Notes under the pieces: model-generated
The model's input: the letters and a program-made list of their open reading frames with translations, nothing else
Told to the model about the DNA's origin: nothing
Database searches by the model: none
Part shown: positions 34,777 through 44,007 of the stretch, piece by piece
Layout: each line of letters opens with the position of its first letter
How positions within the stretch are numbered: position 1 is the first letter of the stretch
Origin: Ignatzschineria cameli
Lineage (GTDB): Bacteria; Pseudomonadota; Gammaproteobacteria; Cardiobacteriales; Wohlfahrtiimonadaceae
Length of the DNA: 64,000 nucleotides
Assembly (NCBI RefSeq): GCF_003121895.1
Contig: NZ_QEWW01000001.1
Location: 714,453 to 778,452 of the forward strand
Reading direction: 5' to 3'
Position numbers and translations under genes: made by a program

Positions 34777-36375
34777 ATGGCTGAAAAGAAAAAAGGTTGG
34801 TTTAGTAGATTATTTGGCGGCAAAAAAGAGGAGAACGTTCCCCCTAAAGAGACTCCTATTCAGGAACAATCTCCTATTGAGACGGTCGAGCCTCCTATTA
34901 CAGATGAAAAGCTGACATCGGTTCAGGAAGAGTCATTCCCTCTCTCCACTGTAGAAGAGATAGTTAAAGAAGTTGCTCATGATATTGCCGATGAATTTAA
35001 AGATTCCGTCAAACCTCATGAGAAACATCATTCTCCTAAAGAGTTACCAGCACAGCATCAATTTCTAGAAGAAATTGCTACTGATGCTAAAGAGGCGGTA
35101 GAGGAAGCTGCAACTGAAAACTCGATTCCGGAAGATGATCATCAACCACAAAGTGAGATAACTAAAGAGGAATCTGTCGTAACGGAGAGCGCAGTCGAAT
35201 CACCTTCTGCTAAAACCTCTTCCACTGAATCACTCTCAGAAAACTCCCCTTCTCAAGAGCAAGATGAACCAAAGGAAGAGACTAACGAAAAAGAGACTCC
35301 AAACGCAGCTGGGATCGCAATAGAAGCATCTGAGGAAAAATTAGATCACTCAGTAGATGAAAAGCAGAATGAAGAGGTTGTGGTTGAGGAGTATGTAGAA
35401 GTTACTCAAGAAAAACCCAAACAGAAAAAGGGCTTTTTTGCCCGCTTAACAAGTCGCTTAAGTAAGACTCGTAATAATATTACTGAAGGGCTTGCAGATC
35501 TATTTCTCGGTAAGAAAGAGATCAATGAAGAGATCTTAGAAGAGTTAGAAACTCGTCTTTTAATGGCGGATGTAGGTATCAATGTCACTGATCAACTTCT
35601 GACCTCTATTCGCGATTCTGTCTCTCGCAAATCACTCTCTAATGTTGATGAGCTCTTTGCTGCCCTCAAAGTAGAGATGAAAGCAATTTTAGAGCCGGTT
35701 TCAAAACCATTAGTGATCGATGAAGAGCATACTCCTTATGTCATCTTAATGATCGGCGTAAATGGTGTTGGAAAAACAACAACCATCGGGAAATTGGCTA
35801 AGAAGTTTCAAGCTGAAGGCCGTTCTGTCATGTTAGCTGCCGGCGATACCTTTAGAGCTGCAGCGGTAGAGCAATTACAAGTCTGGGGTGAAAGAAATAA
35901 GATCCCTGTGATTTCGCAAAAAGAGGGAGCTGATCCGGCATCTGTGATCTTTGATGCTATGGAATCTGCGAAAGCTAGAAAAATCGATATCCTAATTGCT
36001 GATACTGCCGGCAGGCTCCATACTGACTCAGGATTAATGCAGGAACTAGCAAAAATTAACCGTGTAGTTAAACGTCATGATGCAAGCGCTCCCCATGAGG
36101 TGATGCTGGTCGTTGATGCTTCTACCGGTCAAAATGCACTCAATCAAGCACGCCAATTTAATGAAACTGTTCCGATTACCGGGATGACATTTACGAAACT
36201 TGATGGAACGGCGAAAGGAGGAATCCTCTTTGCTATTGCCGAAGAACTTGAGATTCCAATTCGTTTTATTGGTGTCGGTGAAACAATCGATGATCTCCGT
36301 CCATTCAACTCAAATGAGTTTGTAGATGCCTTAATCTCAACTGAAGAGAATGAGATCGAAAAGAGCGAGCAATAA
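34777..36375 (+). CDS. ftsY: Signal recognition particle receptor FtsY
   Basis: The 532-residue protein docks SRP-ribosome complexes at the membrane. It has a long acidic A domain (about 20-205, Glu/Ser/Pro-rich) bounded by two similar basic-aromatic amphipathic segments, KKGWFSRLFGGKK at residues 5-17 and KKGFFARLTSRLSKT near 208-221, the second being the conserved lipid-binding helix before the NG domain. GTPase motifs: GVNGVGKTTT (327-336), the DTFRAAAVEQL insertion-box region, DTAGR, TKLDGTAKGG and GVGETIDDLRPF at the end. The NG domain is intact and the A domain is long for the family. Confidence 0.97.
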   Translation: MAEKKKGWFSRLFGGKKEENVPPKETPIQEQSPIETVEPPITDEKLTSVQEESFPLSTVEEIVKEVAHDIADEFKDSVKPHEKHHSPKELPAQHQFLEEIATDAKEAVEEAATENSIPEDDHQPQSEITKEESVVTESAVESPSAKTSSTESLSENSPSQEQDEPKEETNEKETPNAAGIAIEASEEKLDHSVDEKQNEEVVVEEYVEVTQEKPKQKKGFFARLTSRLSKTRNNITEGLADLFLGKKEINEEILEELETRLLMADVGINVTDQLLTSIRDSVSRKSLSNVDELFAALKVEMKAILEPVSKPLVIDEEHTPYVILMIGVNGVGKTTTIGKLAKKFQAEGRSVMLAAGDTFRAAAVEQLQVWGERNKIPVISQKEGADPASVIFDAMESAKARKIDILIADTAGRLHTDSGLMQELAKINRVVKRHDASAPHEVMLVVDASTGQNALNQARQFNETVPITGMTFTKLDGTAKGGILFAIAEELEIPIRFIGVGETIDDLRPFNSNEFVDALISTEENEIEKSEQ

Positions 36376-36430
36376 TAAATTACTCTTAAGTAAATTACTC
36401 TTAAGTAATTTTTAAGTAACTTATAAGTAG

Positions 36431-36468
36431 AAGGCCCTAAAGATCTAAAATCTCTAGGGCCTTTTTGT
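36431..36468 (+). terminator. Terminator of ftsY
   Basis: AAGGCCCTA (36431-36439) pairs with TAGGGCCTT (36455-36463), then TTTTG. A direct repeat of AAATTACTCTTAAGT (about 36378-36409) lies just before it. Confidence 0.88.
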
Positions 36469-36564
36469 ACTTTCTCTATACTTTTATCTCTACTTATCTA
36501 TTCAATTCTTTACACTTACTTAAGTTGAATAGTCGTAACTTCTCATAACTCTAAGCGCGCATCT

Positions 36565-37941
36565 CTATTCAAACTGGAAGCCTTGCACTCCCTGATTAAA
36601 GGTAGGGATATCAAATTGAGATTCTGCTCGCTTCTGATCTATGACCGCTTTAAGCTGATAGAGCGCGCTATGATTAGGCTGAACAACTAAACCTATTGCA
36701 ACATACTGCTCTGCAATATCTAACTGCCCATAATTATATGCATCATAAGCACTACGATAGTAGATATCTGCAATATTGAGTAGACCTTGTTGCGCTGCAC
36801 TATTTTCTGGATCTAATTTCAAAACCTCTTGATAGTAATGGTAAGCATCATTTTGATCAACACCCACATAATTACCCTGCGTATAGGCAATATCAGCCTG
36901 AAGAAGATAACCATCAATTAGCGCCTGATCTTCTTGCGAGAGATCCCCTACCGAATCATCAAGCGATAGTAATGTTAAAGCAGGAGACTCTTCCACCATT
37001 GTCTCTACAGAGATCTCATCATCGCCGGCGGCATCATTACGACTCAGTATTTCCACCTGAGTAAATGTCTGCTCTTCTGCCCCATCTAACAATGGCATTT
37101 CCACTTCCGCAACATCAACAACCTCTCTTGGCGCTTTAGGAACATAGATATAACGCTGACGCTCCTCTTCTGGAATTGCAGGATTCAATGCCGCCATCGC
37201 ACCTGAGTCCTCATTAGGGACTGCGACATATTTAACTTCCTTGCCATTATAGAGCGATTCCTCTCCAAACATAAAATAGGCAAATGCAGCCAGCCCAATA
37301 AAGAGCAAGCCAAATACAAATAGACTAAATCCTTGAAACCATCCCATACCTAATTGACTCCCTCGTCGTTTTTTTGGAGGCTTAATATGTTGCTCATCGC
37401 TACCCGATTCATCATTTTCTGCTGACGTAGTTGTTGTTACCTGCTCCATCTCCTTAAGATTATCGATAGGAAGTGGATCAACTGCACTAAAAGATTCGAC
37501 CTGATGATCAGTTTGATCGGAGATCACAGGCTCTAAACGCTCCCCGGTCAAATAGTCACTTCTACTTTCAGCACTAAGTTTCGAGGCGCTAACAGCATCA
37601 TTCTCTAACGTTACGTCTAATAGCTCTGGCGTCGATCGATCTGCAACAAATGAAGGAGCTTTCAGGTGTGTTAAACCACTGCTCGACTCAACACCACCGG
37701 CAATACCAGTAATACCCATCGCCTCATCACCATCATACTCTTTTACAGTAAATTCGAGAGGCTCGTTTAATAACTCGGCATGAGAAGCCTCAACCGCAAC
37801 ATCATTATAAAGGGTTGGGGATTCCTCCTCCTCTATAGAGGGATCTTCAATAGCTCTCTCTTGAAGTTCAGTTGTTGAGCGCTCAACACTCTCTTTTTGT
37901 GCAACTTCTTGCTTCTCTTCTTCTCTCTTTAATGAATTCAT
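36565..37941 (-). CDS. Single-span membrane protein with TPR-like C-terminus, function unknown
   Basis: The 458-residue protein has a long acidic, low-complexity N-terminus (1-195), a basic patch PPKKRRGS and one membrane span (about 208-227: FSLFVFGLLFIGLAAFAYFM). An extracytoplasmic part follows. Its end (about 340-440) resembles two to three TPR units: DIAYTQGNYVG..DAYHYYQEVLKLDPENSAAQQGLLNIADIYY, then AYNYGQLDIAEQYVAIGLVVQPNHSALYQL. The layout recalls regulators or scaffolds with a cytoplasmic tail and periplasmic TPRs, but I recognise no named family. It is transcribed alone, downstream of maf. Confidence 0.75.
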   Translation of the reverse strand: MNSLKREEEKQEVAQKESVERSTTELQERAIEDPSIEEEESPTLYNDVAVEASHAELLNEPLEFTVKEYDGDEAMGITGIAGGVESSSGLTHLKAPSFVADRSTPELLDVTLENDAVSASKLSAESRSDYLTGERLEPVISDQTDHQVESFSAVDPLPIDNLKEMEQVTTTTSAENDESGSDEQHIKPPKKRRGSQLGMGWFQGFSLFVFGLLFIGLAAFAYFMFGEESLYNGKEVKYVAVPNEDSGAMAALNPAIPEEERQRYIYVPKAPREVVDVAEVEMPLLDGAEEQTFTQVEILSRNDAAGDDEISVETMVEESPALTLLSLDDSVGDLSQEDQALIDGYLLQADIAYTQGNYVGVDQNDAYHYYQEVLKLDPENSAAQQGLLNIADIYYRSAYDAYNYGQLDIAEQYVAIGLVVQPNHSALYQLKAVIDQKRAESQFDIPTFNQGVQGFQFE

Positions 37942-38116
37942 CTTTTAAACCGATATTTATGTTTAAGATACAATCTATGCTAGAAATAGTTATCAAACAA
38001 ACTTATTCCTATCACCGGGACCATTTCTATTTACCCCATCCTCTATTTACGCTCTCTAGATTATTTATCTATCAGATACACACCAGATCTTCCGTCAATA
38101 TATCTATTCCGGCCGG

Positions 38117-38764
38117 TTATTCTCTCTCCATCAGATAATAACCAAATTCTTCCAGAGCTTTCCTCAATTCAAATAGCGGCAACCCCATAATGCCGGAATA
38201 ACTTCCTTCGATAGATTCTATATAACCAGCCATCATTCCTTGAATCGCATATCCACCAGCTTTATCTTGCGGTTCCCCACTTTGCCAATAATGATGAATA
38301 AAGTCTTCCGGCAAAATTGAAAATGTCACTGAACTCTCACTCAACATTGTGACAAACTTCTCTTTTGCAGTCGCAAGAGATCCCGGTTTATCATCAAGGC
38401 CAACCAATGTAATCGCTGTGAAAACTGTATGGGTTTTGTTAGAGAGCCTACGCATAATCTCCAGAAAATGAGCCTCACTCTCTGGCTTTCCAATAATCTT
38501 TCCAGCGTAACTAATCACCGTATCAGCAGTTAAAAGCAATCGTCTACTACTGATTTGATCGCGATATTCGGCAAGTGCTGCCATCGCTTTCGCTTCAGCC
38601 ATACTCTTAACATAGAATTCTGGCATGATGCACCCTTTAACACACTCATCAACTTCAACATCAACCGCTCTATAGTTGATCTGAAGTTGCTGTAACAATG
38701 CTTGCCGTCTCGGTGAGCGAGATGCTAATAAAATTTCATAATGGTTCATTTCATTTTGACTCAT
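38117..38764 (-). CDS. Maf family nucleotide pyrophosphatase
   Basis: The protein has 215 residues from ATG 38764, which has GGGGAGC upstream; the frame is open to 38791. Maf proteins hydrolyse non-canonical or excess nucleotides (dTTP/UTP, or 7-methyl-GTP in the YceF group) to monophosphates. LLASRSPRRQALLQQL at the N-terminus, TADTVISYAGKIIGKPESE (catalytic Asp and Lys) and GSYSGIMGLPLFELRKAL at the end are the family blocks. QDKAGGYAIQG near residue 150 favours the YhdE/Maf dTTP/UTP group, with moderate certainty. It follows bamE after a terminator. Confidence 0.92.
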   Translation of the reverse strand: MSQNEMNHYEILLASRSPRRQALLQQLQINYRAVDVEVDECVKGCIMPEFYVKSMAEAKAMAALAEYRDQISSRRLLLTADTVISYAGKIIGKPESEAHFLEIMRRLSNKTHTVFTAITLVGLDDKPGSLATAKEKFVTMLSESSVTFSILPEDFIHHYWQSGEPQDKAGGYAIQGMMAGYIESIEGSYSGIMGLPLFELRKALEEFGYYLMERE

Positions 38765-38790
38765 TAAGTGCTCCCCATAAAATAATGGCA

Positions 38791-38826
38791 TAGAAAATAA
38801 GATTTATCCTATAGGATAAATCTTAT
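38791..38826 (-). terminator. Terminator of bamE (30-bp palindrome)
   Basis: A 13-bp perfect stem ATAAGATTTATCC (38797-38809) with 38814-38826 and a TATA loop; the minus strand continues TTTTCT. It is AT-rich but long. Confidence 0.75.
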
Positions 38827-38892
38827 CTACTCGAGTGGACGACGCTTAACAATTCTTGCCCCGATACTTTTAACACACTTGACTCGCTACTC

Positions 38893-39234
38893 TTAACGAC
38901 TCTCATCAACTATCTCTTCTGGCGCACGATCTCCTTCTATATAGAGATAATGCCCTTGTGGATCAAAGTGAACTTTAATCGTCCGTGCCTTCTTCACTTC
39001 ACCGCTTGAGGTAGAGTGTTGAAAAACATAGTACCAAACATCAGGCTCATAGACATCCATAACTAAAGGCGTGCCCAATAACATCTGCACTTCATGCTTT
39101 GTCATTCCTGGCTGTAAGTTTTCTAATCGAGTCTCTTCAATATAATTGCCTTGAACAACATCAACCCGATGCATTGAACATCCAAAAAAGAGTAGGCTTG
39201 CACCCAATATAACGAGAGGTTTTATCATTTTCAT
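38893..39234 (-). CDS. bamE: Outer-membrane protein assembly factor BamE (SmpA)
   Basis: The protein has 113 residues from ATG 39234, with AGGAG about 12 bp upstream; the frame is open to 39285. It is a lipoprotein of the BAM complex that stabilises BamD-BamA. The signal ends LFFGC (Cys17). Family blocks are QGNYIEETRLENLQPGMTKHEVQMLLGTPLVMD and WYYVFQHS, then VHFDPQGHY. It lies 56 bp downstream of uup on the same strand and probably shares its transcript. Confidence 0.95.
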   Translation of the reverse strand: MKMIKPLVILGASLLFFGCSMHRVDVVQGNYIEETRLENLQPGMTKHEVQMLLGTPLVMDVYEPDVWYYVFQHSTSSGEVKKARTIKVHFDPQGHYLYIEGDRAPEEIVDESR

Positions 39235-39290
39235 CTTCACTAATCTCCTGAAAGAGTAGTCATAAATCATACCCTTTTTTCCCAAAATTT

Positions 39291-41234
39291 CTATTGAATG
39301 TTTTCAAGTTCTAACCAACGTTCATATTTCTCTTCCAACAATTCACTCTTCTTCGCAAGCTCTGTCAACTTCTCTGTCTGATAAAGATGGCTCTCTTGAT
39401 AGAATTGCGCCGATTGCACAAGTGATTCTAATGATTCAATATCGCTCTCTAATTGTGCAATTATTTCAGGAAGTTGTGCTAATTCATGAGTCTCTTTAAA
39501 TGTCAACTTCCTAGGTTTCTTTTCATCTCCCGCCTTCTCCCGATCATTCCCGGCAGTCTTCCCATTATCAGGGGACTCTTTTGCACTACTTTTCTCTCTC
39601 TTACGAGTTGCTTCAGTTTTTTCTATTTTCTCAGCTTGTTGAGCTCTCTCAAGCTTGAGCCGCTCCTGCCAATCACTATAACCACCGATATACTCGCCAA
39701 TTTTCCCCTCTCCCTCAAAGACCAAGACAGAGGTGACAACACTATCTAAAAAAGCCCGATCATGGGAGATCAAGAGAAGTGTTCCCTCATAATTGGCTAC
39801 TAACTCTTCTAGCAGCTCTAATGTCTCAATATCGAGATCATTTGTCGGCTCATCCATCACCAAAAAGTTGAAAGGCTTAGTAAATAATTTTGCGAGAAGA
39901 AGGCGATTTCGTTCACCACCGGATAGAGATTTTACCGGACTTCTTGCTCGCTCAGGCGTAAACATAAAATCTTGCAACCAACTGATTACATGTCTTTTTT
40001 TACCCTTGAGCTCGATAAAATCACTTCCATCGGCAACGTTATCACTCACCGTTGCATCTAGATCGAGTTTAGTACGCAACTGATCAAAATAGGCAATTTC
40101 TAACTGTGTACCACGCTCAATCTCTCCACTATCAGGGGTAAGATCCCCCATCAATAGTTTTACTAGCGTTGATTTTCCTACCCCATTAGGGCCAATAATT
40201 CCAACCTTATCGCCCCGCATCAATGTAAAAGTGAAATCCTTAATCAAGGTTTTACCGGCGATAGAATAGGAGATATCTTCAGCATAAAGAACTCGTCTTC
40301 CCGATTTTTGTGCCTCTTCATGATGTAATAGCGCTGTTCCTTGGCGATCTAGACGCTCTTTACGCTCTTGTCGCATCGCTTTCAATGCTCGAACGCGCCC
40401 TTCATTTCGTGTTCTTCTCGCCTTAATCCCCTGGCGAATCCAAACCTCTTCTTCCGCTAACCGCTTATCAAAAAGTGCATTCTCTTGCGCTTCATTATGA
40501 AGCTCTATCTCTTTAAATCGTTGATAATCGGCAAATGAACCTGGATACTCTGTTAAATTCCCTCGATCTAATTCAATAATTTTTGTCGCAACATTATCTA
40601 AAAATTGACGATCATGGGAAACAAAGAGCAGAGCCCCACGATAGAGATCAACTAAAGTCTTTTCCAACCATTCAATCATCTCAATATCGAGATGGTTTGT
40701 CGGCTCATCGAGAAGAATAAGATCAGGATCACTCACTAAAACTCGTGCTAATAGAACACGACGTATCCAACCGCCGGAGAGCTCATTCATTCTCTTTTGT
40801 CCATCTAGCTCTAATCTTGTTAAGATTTCAGCAACTCTCGAATCAATTGTCCACGCATCTAATCGATCGAGCTCACTCTGCAGTACTCCTAATTTCGTCA
40901 AGTCCACATCATCAGCATCAATCATTGCATGATACGCTTGTAATTTCTCACCCACTTGACTCAAACCACTTGTCACAACTTCATAGACTGTCTGCTCTAA
41001 ATCTGCCGGAATCTCTTGGTCTAACTTGGCAACTTTTAAATCATCACTAAAGACAACTTCACCACCATCAGGGATAATCTCTTGAGAGACAACTTTTAAA
41101 AGAGAAGATTTCCCTTCCCCATTTCGGCCTACTAAACAGACTCTCTCCCCTTTTGAAATAGCAAATGTTACATCCTTTAGTAGCGGTTTTGCGCCATAAG
41201 CTAAAGAGACATCCTGTAAACGTAGTAGTACCAT
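39291..41234 (-). CDS. uup: ABC-F ATPase Uup
   Basis: The protein has 647 residues from ATG 41234, preceded by GGGAG; the frame is open to 41279. It is a soluble ABC-F protein that binds ribosomes and affects transposon excision and 50S assembly in E. coli. First ABC: GRNGEGKSS, LSGGWIRR, LLDEPTNHLD. Second ABC: GPNGVGKST, LSGGERNR, VMDEPTNDLD. The linker between them is highly basic (RRTRNEGRVRALKAMRQERKER). The C-terminal 120 residues are a charged coiled coil (EKIEKTEATRKREKSS..LTELAKKSELLEEKYERWLEL), as in Uup. Confidence 0.95.
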   Translation of the reverse strand: MVLLRLQDVSLAYGAKPLLKDVTFAISKGERVCLVGRNGEGKSSLLKVVSQEIIPDGGEVVFSDDLKVAKLDQEIPADLEQTVYEVVTSGLSQVGEKLQAYHAMIDADDVDLTKLGVLQSELDRLDAWTIDSRVAEILTRLELDGQKRMNELSGGWIRRVLLARVLVSDPDLILLDEPTNHLDIEMIEWLEKTLVDLYRGALLFVSHDRQFLDNVATKIIELDRGNLTEYPGSFADYQRFKEIELHNEAQENALFDKRLAEEEVWIRQGIKARRTRNEGRVRALKAMRQERKERLDRQGTALLHHEEAQKSGRRVLYAEDISYSIAGKTLIKDFTFTLMRGDKVGIIGPNGVGKSTLVKLLMGDLTPDSGEIERGTQLEIAYFDQLRTKLDLDATVSDNVADGSDFIELKGKKRHVISWLQDFMFTPERARSPVKSLSGGERNRLLLAKLFTKPFNFLVMDEPTNDLDIETLELLEELVANYEGTLLLISHDRAFLDSVVTSVLVFEGEGKIGEYIGGYSDWQERLKLERAQQAEKIEKTEATRKREKSSAKESPDNGKTAGNDREKAGDEKKPRKLTFKETHELAQLPEIIAQLESDIESLESLVQSAQFYQESHLYQTEKLTELAKKSELLEEKYERWLELENIQ

Positions 41235-41344
41235 AAAACTCCCAAAATAATGGTTTAAAATATTATTTTTTATCGGCATCGAGCTAACATAGATCTAAAA
41301 TTGCAATTGCCATGCTTCAATAAAAAATGATGACTGATAAATGA

Positions 41345-42331
41345 TTATTGATCGATCGACTCCTCATTTTTTGAAGATTCTCCCTGAATAATCACTATCC
41401 CTAATGGGGCTGCAATCACCCTTTTTTCAGCTTCGATGATCGCCTTTTTCACCCCTTCAAAATAGGGTTCTGTAATTTTTGAGGGAATCAATATCTCTGG
41501 ATATTGTAAGACTTCTTCTGTCGGCTCACTCTCCCCAAAACCGATCAAAGCTAAGCTCTTCTCGTAGTTAAAAGCGGCATAGATCATCCCTATCACTAAA
41601 ATAGAGAGGAGAATAATCCAAGAGAGCAATGCTTTATTGAGGGTAAATGCTGGTTGAAGTTCGGTAGTAACAAGACGAACAATGCGCCCCGGATAGCCAT
41701 AAGAGAATGCATGTAAACGATTTAAATCTCGAGAAGAACAATCTGCTGTTTTGCCATGATGTTTATAGATATGCCAAACCAGCTCTTTAATCTGCATATG
41801 ATTGATCGGCCCCATCGTAAAACTTTTCGAATGCAATAAGAGCTCTTTTGAATAGATATCCTGATTATTAAGATCCATAAAGAGAACAATGACTACATGG
41901 ATCTCTTCGACACCTCTTCGAAGCCCTTTCTTATTGATCGCCTCTTTTGTGCGATAGATAAAAGAGAGCTCCTCAGAAGTTAACTGATCAGCATCATCAA
42001 CAAGCAGCACCATCTTTAAGCCGGTAGGGGGGATCTCTTTAAGACGTTCAATAATCGCCTCTTCACTAGCCTCACACTCTAAAAGAGCAGCAATTTTCGT
42101 GAAGATAGATCCTTGTCCAGCAGTAACTTCACGAGCAACAATATTCCCATACTCATTTAACCGGCGACTCAACTCCATCATAAATCGAGATTTACCACAA
42201 CCAGAGGGACCATAAATAGAGAAAAAATCTCCCGGCCCCATACTAATATGTTGCTCTACACGTCGCATTACCTCCTCAATAGGACCTAATGATAACCAAG
42301 GTAGTTTATGCATAAACTCATCTCTGCGCAT
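41345..42331 (-). CDS. DamX-like AAA ATPase with membrane anchor, without SPOR domain
   Basis: The protein has 328 residues. An ExeA/DamX-type P-loop domain (about 15-215) has Walker A YGPSGCGKSR and Walker B VLLVDDADQLT. A membrane span (about 235-255, LLSWIILLSILVIGMIYAAF) and a short periplasmic tail of about 70 residues follow. E. coli DamX, encoded at the same place after aroB, is 428 residues with a C-terminal peptidoglycan-binding SPOR domain. Here the tail is too short and lacks any SPOR-like pattern. The ATG directly abuts the aroB stop codon, so it is translated with aroKB. Confidence 0.82.
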   Translation of the reverse strand: MRRDEFMHKLPWLSLGPIEEVMRRVEQHISMGPGDFFSIYGPSGCGKSRFMMELSRRLNEYGNIVAREVTAGQGSIFTKIAALLECEASEEAIIERLKEIPPTGLKMVLLVDDADQLTSEELSFIYRTKEAINKKGLRRGVEEIHVVIVLFMDLNNQDIYSKELLLHSKSFTMGPINHMQIKELVWHIYKHHGKTADCSSRDLNRLHAFSYGYPGRIVRLVTTELQPAFTLNKALLSWIILLSILVIGMIYAAFNYEKSLALIGFGESEPTEEVLQYPEILIPSKITEPYFEGVKKAIIEAEKRVIAAPLGIVIIQGESSKNEESIDQ

Positions 42332-43408
42332 CTATGGTGTTCCAAATTCTATAGCTTCAACAATAAACTCTTCAGGAACGGCATCCGTAATAATCGCCTT
42401 ACCAATGCTCTCTAAAAGAACAAAGCGTATCTGTTGTGTCACATTCTTCTTATCTAATCGCATAGCATTTAGAAATGCTGAAGCGGAAAAAGCTTCAGGC
42501 GCGATACACGGCAGACCAAAGAGGTCTAGGAGAGAAGTAATATAGAGTTGATCCTTTTTACTGATATACCCCATTCGACAGGAGAGATAACCTGCCATAT
42601 TGATTCCTATTGCAACCGCTTCGCCATGGAGAATACCTTGATACTTCATCAGCTTCTCAATTGCATGCCCAAAGGTGTGACCTAAATTGAGAGTTGCCCG
42701 AATCCCTGATTCCCGCTCATCTTGATCGACAATCTCTTTTTTGCAAGCACAAGAGTGATAGATCATCTCCGATATAACCTCGGGATCTTTTGCTAAAATC
42801 GCCTCATAATTGAGACGCATCCACTCTAAGAAAGGAGCATCCTGAATAAAACCATACTTTAAAACTTCGGCAAGACCGCTGATATACTCCCGTTGCGGTA
42901 GAGTTTCGAGCAATGAAAGATCAATTAAAACCCGCTTAGGCTGATAGAAGGTTCCGATCATATTTTTCCCTAATGGGTGATTAACAGCCGTTTTTCCGCC
43001 GACCGAACTATCTACTTGTGCAAGAAGCGTTGTTGGAATCTGAATAAAATCGATTCCGCGCTGATAAGTACTCGCGACAAATCCTGCAAGATCACCAATC
43101 ACTCCACCGCCAAAAGCTATCAAAAGACTTCTGCGATTAAACTCTAATTCTAAAAGACGAGTATGCACCTGAGCAAAGGAGGTCAAATTCTTATATTGCT
43201 CGCCATCTTCAATAATTACGACATGGTCCCGATTACCCTCTACAAGCGATAAAATCCGATCTGAATGGAGAGCATAAATTGTATTATTCGTTAAAACCAA
43301 TCGCTGCGTATAAGGGAACTCCTCTACAAAACGTTTGGTTGCTAATAGGTTTTTGTCGATCTCAATATCATATGAGCGATCAGCTAAATCTACAGTTAAG
43401 GTCTTCAT
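42332..43408 (-). CDS. aroB: 3-dehydroquinate synthase
   Basis: The 358-residue protein uses NAD to cyclise DAHP to 3-dehydroquinate (shikimate pathway). Landmarks: AFGGGVIGDLAGFVASTYQRGIDFIQIPTTLLAQVDSSVGGKTAVNHPLGKNMIG, EVLKYGFI, and the metal-ligand segments RATLNLGHTFGHAIE and HGEAVAIGI. Length and all active-site blocks are normal. It overlaps aroK by 4 bp (ATGA) and abuts the damX-like gene. Confidence 0.97.
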   Translation of the reverse strand: MKTLTVDLADRSYDIEIDKNLLATKRFVEEFPYTQRLVLTNNTIYALHSDRILSLVEGNRDHVVIIEDGEQYKNLTSFAQVHTRLLELEFNRRSLLIAFGGGVIGDLAGFVASTYQRGIDFIQIPTTLLAQVDSSVGGKTAVNHPLGKNMIGTFYQPKRVLIDLSLLETLPQREYISGLAEVLKYGFIQDAPFLEWMRLNYEAILAKDPEVISEMIYHSCACKKEIVDQDERESGIRATLNLGHTFGHAIEKLMKYQGILHGEAVAIGINMAGYLSCRMGYISKKDQLYITSLLDLFGLPCIAPEAFSASAFLNAMRLDKKNVTQQIRFVLLESIGKAIITDAVPEEFIVEAIEFGTP

Positions 43409-43962
43409 CTATCATCACTTCCTATAAGCCACTCAGGGAGAGGCACCCGATTTTGAACAATGCCCTCTATGATACCACTAACAACCACTTTCGGGGGGAT
43501 ATTGTCTGAAAAAGCGATATATGCAGCGACCTCCCGATAGAGCGGATCACGCTGTTGATATAACGTTTTAAGAACAGCTAAAGGATCTTTCTGCTGTAAG
43601 AGAGGACGCTGATTATCAAATCGAACACGCTCATACTGAATCTCCGGCGATACATTGAGATAGATCACAATTCCATTATTGGCCAAAAGCGCTCGATTCT
43701 CTTTCGCTAAAACCGCCCCACCACCCGTTGAAAGAACAATGCCCTCTTTTGCTGTTAATGTAGCGATTGCACGCTTCTCTCGCTCTCTAAAGCCCGCTTC
43801 TCCTTCTAGCTCAAAAACATAAGGTATCGTCACACCCGTTGTCTCTTCGATATAGTGATCACTATCAAAAAAAGTCAGATCTAAAGTCTCCGCTAACAAT
43901 CTCCCAACAGTTGATTTACCGGCACCCATAGGGCCTACTAAATAGATATTATTCTTCAACAA
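43405..43962 (-). CDS. aroK: Shikimate kinase
   Basis: The 185-residue protein phosphorylates shikimate. P-loop GPMGAGKST (residues 10-18), FFDSDHYIEETTG (shikimate-binding Asp), GEAGFREREK and STGGGAVL are intact; RPLLQQKD is the lid region. The start is TTG at 43962 with a strong AGGGGGAA in front, which is better than any ATG. aroK-aroB-damX behind a pil cluster is the usual gammaproteobacterial order. Confidence 0.96.
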   Translation of the reverse strand: MLKNNIYLVGPMGAGKSTVGRLLAETLDLTFFDSDHYIEETTGVTIPYVFELEGEAGFREREKRAIATLTAKEGIVLSTGGGAVLAKENRALLANNGIVIYLNVSPEIQYERVRFDNQRPLLQQKDPLAVLKTLYQQRDPLYREVAAYIAFSDNIPPKVVVSGIIEGIVQNRVPLPEWLIGSDDR

Positions 43963-44007
43963 TTCCCCCTCCCCTAAGAATTAAACATTCTCTACCTTAA
44001 ACTTTTA

